Below, in pieces: positions 12,813-15,515 of a stretch of DNA of 15,515 nucleotides. Source of the stretch: JBBKXP01 sp038251315 (GTDB taxonomy: Bacteria; Pseudomonadota; Alphaproteobacteria; Rhodobacterales; Rhodobacteraceae); contig JBBSBK010000092.1 in NCBI GenBank assembly GCA_038251315.1, positions 1 to 15,515 on the forward strand, written 5' to 3'. The translations under genes and the position numbers were made by a program. The notes beneath the pieces are model-generated. The model made no database searches, was not told the DNA's origin, and was given only the letters and a program-made list of their open reading frames with translations. Numbering within the stretch: the stretch's first letter is position 1; each line of letters opens with the position of its first letter.

Positions 12813-13796
12813 GTGGACATTCTGAACGCCATAAACACGAAACTGATCGACCTGCTGGGCCCCATGGGTCCGCTGATAGTCGTCGGCATGCTGGGGGTCC
12901 TGCTGGTTCTGCTGACCTTGCCGGCGATGCTGCGCAAATCCAGCGATCCGCTGGACAAACTGCGCGATGCAAACCGGGCGTCAAATGCGCTGCCCGGCGG
13001 CAAGGACAAGCTGCGCATGGGCGGCGGCAAGGACAAGCTGGAAAAGTATTCCAACTTTCTGGAACCGCAGGACGAGGTCGAATTTTCGGCGATCCGCCTC
13101 AAGCTGATCCAGGCCGGCTATAGGTCGAAAAACGCGGTGCGGATGTATCATTTTTCCCAGTTCGCACTGGGGATCGGCCTGCTGATCCTTGGCGTGGCTT
13201 ATGCGATCCTGCAATCGTCAACCGGCGAACCATCGACCAAGGCCACGATCCTGTCGATCCTGATCCCCGGCGTCGTTGGTTACATGCTGCCCAAATACTG
13301 GGTGACCAAACGTCAGGCAAAACGCCAAGAGGAAATCATCAACGGATTCCCTGACAGCCTTGATATGATGCTGGTCTGCGTCGAAGCGGGCCAATCGCTG
13401 GACCAATCGATCATCCGGGTCTCGCGCGAGCTGAAATCGGGCTTTCCGGCGCTGGCCGGCGAGTTCGAAATGGTCAGCTATGAAATGAAGGCCGGCAAGG
13501 ACAAGACGACCGTGCTGCGCGACATGGCCGAACGCTGCGGGGTGATGGACGTGACCAGTTTCGTGACCGTGCTGATCCAAAGCCAGCAGTTCGGTACGTC
13601 AATCGCCGAGGCGCTGCGGGTCTATGCCGGAGAAATGCGTGACAAAAGGGTCATGCGGGCCGAAGAAAAAGCAAATACCCTGCCCACCAAGATGACTTTG
13701 GCGACCATGATGTTGACGGTTCCGCCGCTACTCATCATCCTGATCGGGCCGTCGGTCTATGGGATCGCGGTCACATTGGGCAACGCCAACTTCTGA
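12813..13796 (+). CDS. tadC: Tad inner-membrane platform protein TadC (GTG start)
   Basis: 327-residue partner of TadB. It starts at a GTG at 12813, with AAGGGAG at 12798-12804 overlapping the tadB stop; this spacing makes the GTG convincing. Membrane segments near 19-40, 114-133, 143-161 and 296-320. T2SSF domain about 178-310, with the typical FPDSLDMMLVCVEAGQSLDQ at 179-198. Between the first membrane segment and the domain, a basic stretch holds GGKDKL twice (62-67 and 71-76), encoded by an exact 18-bp direct repeat. Gap to tadB is 13 bp. The family call is firm; the duplicated stretch is unusual but in frame. Confidence 0.94.
   Translation: MDILNAINTKLIDLLGPMGPLIVVGMLGVLLVLLTLPAMLRKSSDPLDKLRDANRASNALPGGKDKLRMGGGKDKLEKYSNFLEPQDEVEFSAIRLKLIQAGYRSKNAVRMYHFSQFALGIGLLILGVAYAILQSSTGEPSTKATILSILIPGVVGYMLPKYWVTKRQAKRQEEIINGFPDSLDMMLVCVEAGQSLDQSIIRVSRELKSGFPALAGEFEMVSYEMKAGKDKTTVLRDMAERCGVMDVTSFVTVLIQSQQFGTSIAEALRVYAGEMRDKRVMRAEEKANTLPTKMTLATMMLTVPPLLIILIGPSVYGIAVTLGNANF
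12996..13040 (+). repeat. 18-bp direct repeat inside tadC
   Basis: GGCGGCAAGGACAAGCTG occurs exactly at 12996-13013 and 13023-13040, a 27-bp period that keeps the frame. It encodes GGKDKL twice in a cytoplasmic linker. It looks like a recent 27-bp slippage duplication and could vary in copy number between strains. Confidence 0.85.
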
Positions 13797-13829
13797 TCGG
13801 CGCGGCCCTGGCTGGGTTTGCGGGGCATC

Positions 13830-14381
13830 GTGCGGTTTCTGGTTCTGATCGTGGCGCTGGCCACCCTGGCCGCCTGTAGCACGGGCGGCCTGAACCGTCC
13901 TGACGGCACCTATGCGCCGGGGATCGCGGGCGAGGGCGACATCGACGGGCTGCTGATCGGGCATCGCCTGATGGCGGCGGGCGAATACGATCTGGCGCTC
14001 AAGGCCTATACACGGGCGGCGGCGCAACAGGGATTGAACGTCGATACGCTGTCGGCGCTGGGGTCAGCCAATCTGAAACTGGGACGGTTGGGGCAGGCCG
14101 AAAAACTGTTGCGCCGCGCGGTCGAGGCTGACCCGGATTTCCCCCCCGCGTGGAACAATCTGGGCGTGATCCTGATGGAAAAGGGCGAATACGGCGAAGC
14201 GAGCCAGGTTTTCCGTCGCGCATTTGCCACGGACAACGGCAATTCCGACGCGATCCGGGACAACCTGCGCATGGCACTCGCTTTGATCGAAAATCCGGGC
14301 TATGTCGAAAACCAAGAGAACCCCGAGTTCCAACTTGTGCGGCGCGGAAGCGGTCAAACGATCCTGTTGCAGTCGCTGTGA
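13830..14381 (+). CDS. tadD: TadD-like TPR lipoprotein
   Basis: 183-residue lipoprotein with tetratricopeptide repeats; TadD is needed for Flp pilus biogenesis, probably as a pilotin-like scaffold for the secretin. Signal peptide MRFLVLIVALATLAAC, lipidated Cys16 followed by Ser. TPR units about 39-68, 73-104 and 105-138, including the typical AWNNLGVILMEKGEYGEA (107-124). No ATG is available: GTG at 13830 is chosen because GCGGGG precedes it at short spacing; an in-frame TTG at 13818 would add four residues (MRGI) and give an extra positive charge. Gap to tadC is 33 bp with no terminator. Confidence 0.88.
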   Translation: MRFLVLIVALATLAACSTGGLNRPDGTYAPGIAGEGDIDGLLIGHRLMAAGEYDLALKAYTRAAAQQGLNVDTLSALGSANLKLGRLGQAEKLLRRAVEADPDFPPAWNNLGVILMEKGEYGEASQVFRRAFATDNGNSDAIRDNLRMALALIENPGYVENQENPEFQLVRRGSGQTILLQSL

Positions 14382-14411
14382 GGCAGAGCAGACCAAAAGG
14401 ACGCAGGCAAT

Positions 14412-15272
14412 ATGCGCCAATCTACCATTTTGACGATCGCGGTCAGCGGGGCGCTGGCCCTGTCGGCTTGCAATAAATCCGGCGACGCCGAGGTCAACCG
14501 CGCCTTGCGCGATGTCAACGTCGTCGATGAAACCAACCTCAATGACGTGATGCTGACGGTCGGCGACCCGAACGAGGCGGTGACCTATTTCCAGCGCGCC
14601 AGCACCAACGATCCGGGTCGGATCGACCTGATGCGCGGTGTGGCGATGTCACTCGTGCGCGCCGCGTCCCGCCCAGCCGAAGCCGTTGCCGCGTGGCAGG
14701 CCGTCGTCGCCCATCCCGAGGCCACCGATGACGACCGTGTCGAACTGGCCGATGCACAGATCCGCGACAACCAATGGGAACCCGCCGCCGCGACGCTGAA
14801 CACCATCCCGCCGACACACGAAACCTTCAAACGCTACCGCATCGAGGCAATGATCGCCGACAGTCAGCAGAACTGGCCCAAGGCCGACAGCTTTTATGAA
14901 ACCGCCATTGGCCTGACGACCAAACCCGCACCGGTGATGAACAACTGGGGGTTTTCCAAGCTCACGCGCGGCGACTATGTCGGCGCCGAAAGTCTGTTCA
15001 TGCAGACGCTGCAACAGGATCCCGGGCTGTTCACCGCCAAGAACAACCTTGTGCTGGCCCGCGGGGCACAGCGGAAATATGACCTGCCTGTCATCCAGAT
15101 GAGCCAGACCGAAAGGGCGCAACTACTCTACACGATCGCCCTGACGGCGATCAAGCAGAACGACGTTTCCATTGGCAAGGGCCTGCTGCAAGAAGCCATC
15201 GACACCCACCCGCAGCATTTCGAGGCTGCGGTGCGCAGCCTTCAGGCGCTTGAAAACAGCGTGACCAACTGA
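14412..15272 (+). CDS. Second TPR lipoprotein of the Tad operon
   Basis: 286-residue lipoprotein: signal peptide MRQSTILTIAVSGALALSAC with lipidated Cys20, followed by Asn-Lys. TPR-like repeats lie at about 52-102 (EAVTYFQRAS, EAVAAWQAVV) and 174-223 (NNWGFSKLTRGDYVGAESLF), with a degenerate repeat between and more helices to the C-terminus. It resembles TadD in design but is longer and clearly not a copy of it. AAAAGGA lies 13-19 nt and AGG 6-8 nt before the ATG. It sits 30 bp after tadD and 4 bp before the prepilin peptidase, so it belongs to the operon. Its specific role is unknown; a secretin-assembly or scaffold function is likely by position. Confidence 0.88.
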   Translation: MRQSTILTIAVSGALALSACNKSGDAEVNRALRDVNVVDETNLNDVMLTVGDPNEAVTYFQRASTNDPGRIDLMRGVAMSLVRAASRPAEAVAAWQAVVAHPEATDDDRVELADAQIRDNQWEPAAATLNTIPPTHETFKRYRIEAMIADSQQNWPKADSFYETAIGLTTKPAPVMNNWGFSKLTRGDYVGAESLFMQTLQQDPGLFTAKNNLVLARGAQRKYDLPVIQMSQTERAQLLYTIALTAIKQNDVSIGKGLLQEAIDTHPQHFEAAVRSLQALENSVTN

Positions 15273-15276
15273 CGCC

Positions 15277-15515
15277 ATGTCGGTAACGCTCTATCAGGCC
15301 GCGTGGTTCTTGCCCTTCGTCATGCCGATTTGCCTTTATGTGGCGTGGAGCGATCTGCGCCGGATGAAAATCCCCAACAGCGCGGTCTATGCCTTGGCCA
15401 TCACGTTCATCGTGGTCGGCCTCTTTGCCTTGGACTTGCAGGACTATCTTTGGCGGTATGCGCATCTGCTCGGGGTGCTGGCGATCGGCATCGCCCTGAA
15501 TGCCGGTGGGATCCT
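15277..15515 (+). CDS. cpaA: Prepilin peptidase CpaA/TadV (3' end cut by window)
   Basis: A24-family aspartyl prepilin peptidase of the inner membrane that removes Flp leader peptides after Gly. Only the first 79 codons are in the window; the frame is open to the end. Seen: a hydrophobic N-terminal segment (about 8-23), then WSDLRRMKIPN at 24-34, which carries the first catalytic Asp (D26) and the IPN hallmark of the family, followed by two more hydrophobic stretches (about 35-53 and 63-79). The second catalytic motif (GxGD) must lie beyond the window. The ATG at 15277 is 4 bp after the preceding stop. It completes the set needed to process the pilins at 4530-5527. Confidence 0.9.
   Translation, partial: MSVTLYQAAWFLPFVMPICLYVAWSDLRRMKIPNSAVYALAITFIVVGLFALDLQDYLWRYAHLLGVLAIGIALNAGGI

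Noticed and set aside
1..15515. CRISPR array, tRNA or rRNA genes, insertion sequences or phage genes
   Set aside because: No regular short repeats with spacers, no tRNA or rRNA-like sequence, no transposase or integrase motifs and no flanking terminal repeats were seen.

Overview
The window comes from a GC-rich Gram-negative bacterium, most likely an alphaproteobacterium of the Rhodobacteraceae. This rests on the Tad gene order, the Flp pilin type, an OmpA-type lipoprotein where cpaD usually lies, and a CtrA-type box upstream of the pilins. The species cannot be named from sequence alone.

Left part (1-4173): two convergent pairs of genes. On the plus strand are a 5'-truncated DprE1-like FAD oxidase and a DprE2-like short-chain reductase that overlap by 4 bp (ATGA). 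On the minus strand are a secreted lytic transglycosylase and, 2 bp after its stop, a fused HAD phosphatase-UbiA prenyltransferase of the DPPR-synthase type. The last gene plus DprE1/DprE2 could make polyprenyl-phosphoryl-arabinofuranose from PRPP and polyprenyl phosphate. This pathway is best known from mycobacteria. Two palindromes lie between the convergent stops.

Middle (4174-5669): a 356-bp divergent control region with an AT-rich core and a TTAA-N7-TTAA motif matching the CtrA consensus. Then come three tandem Flp pilin genes (the first two differ by only five bases), a strong intrinsic terminator, and a fourth, divergent pilin gene.

Right part (5670-15515): a Tad/Flp pilus assembly locus, all on the plus strand: cpaB (periplasmic/outer-membrane factor), cpaC (secretin), an OmpA-family lipoprotein, cpaE/tadZ (ParA-like localisation factor), cpaF/tadA (motor ATPase), tadB and tadC (inner-membrane platform), tadD (TPR lipoprotein), a second TPR lipoprotein, and the start of the prepilin peptidase cpaA/tadV, cut by the window end. 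From cpaE onward the gaps are 4-33 bp, as in one operon. Longer gaps with hairpins or inverted repeats precede cpaC and cpaE. The pseudopilin genes tadE, tadF and tadG are not in the window.

Together: the peptidase matures the Flp prepilins, CpaF powers assembly on the TadB/TadC platform, and the fibre leaves through CpaC, with CpaB, the OmpA protein and the TPR lipoproteins serving the envelope passage. CpaE probably sets the cell position. The left-hand arabinose-donor module may supply an envelope or pilus glycan; that link is inference from position only.
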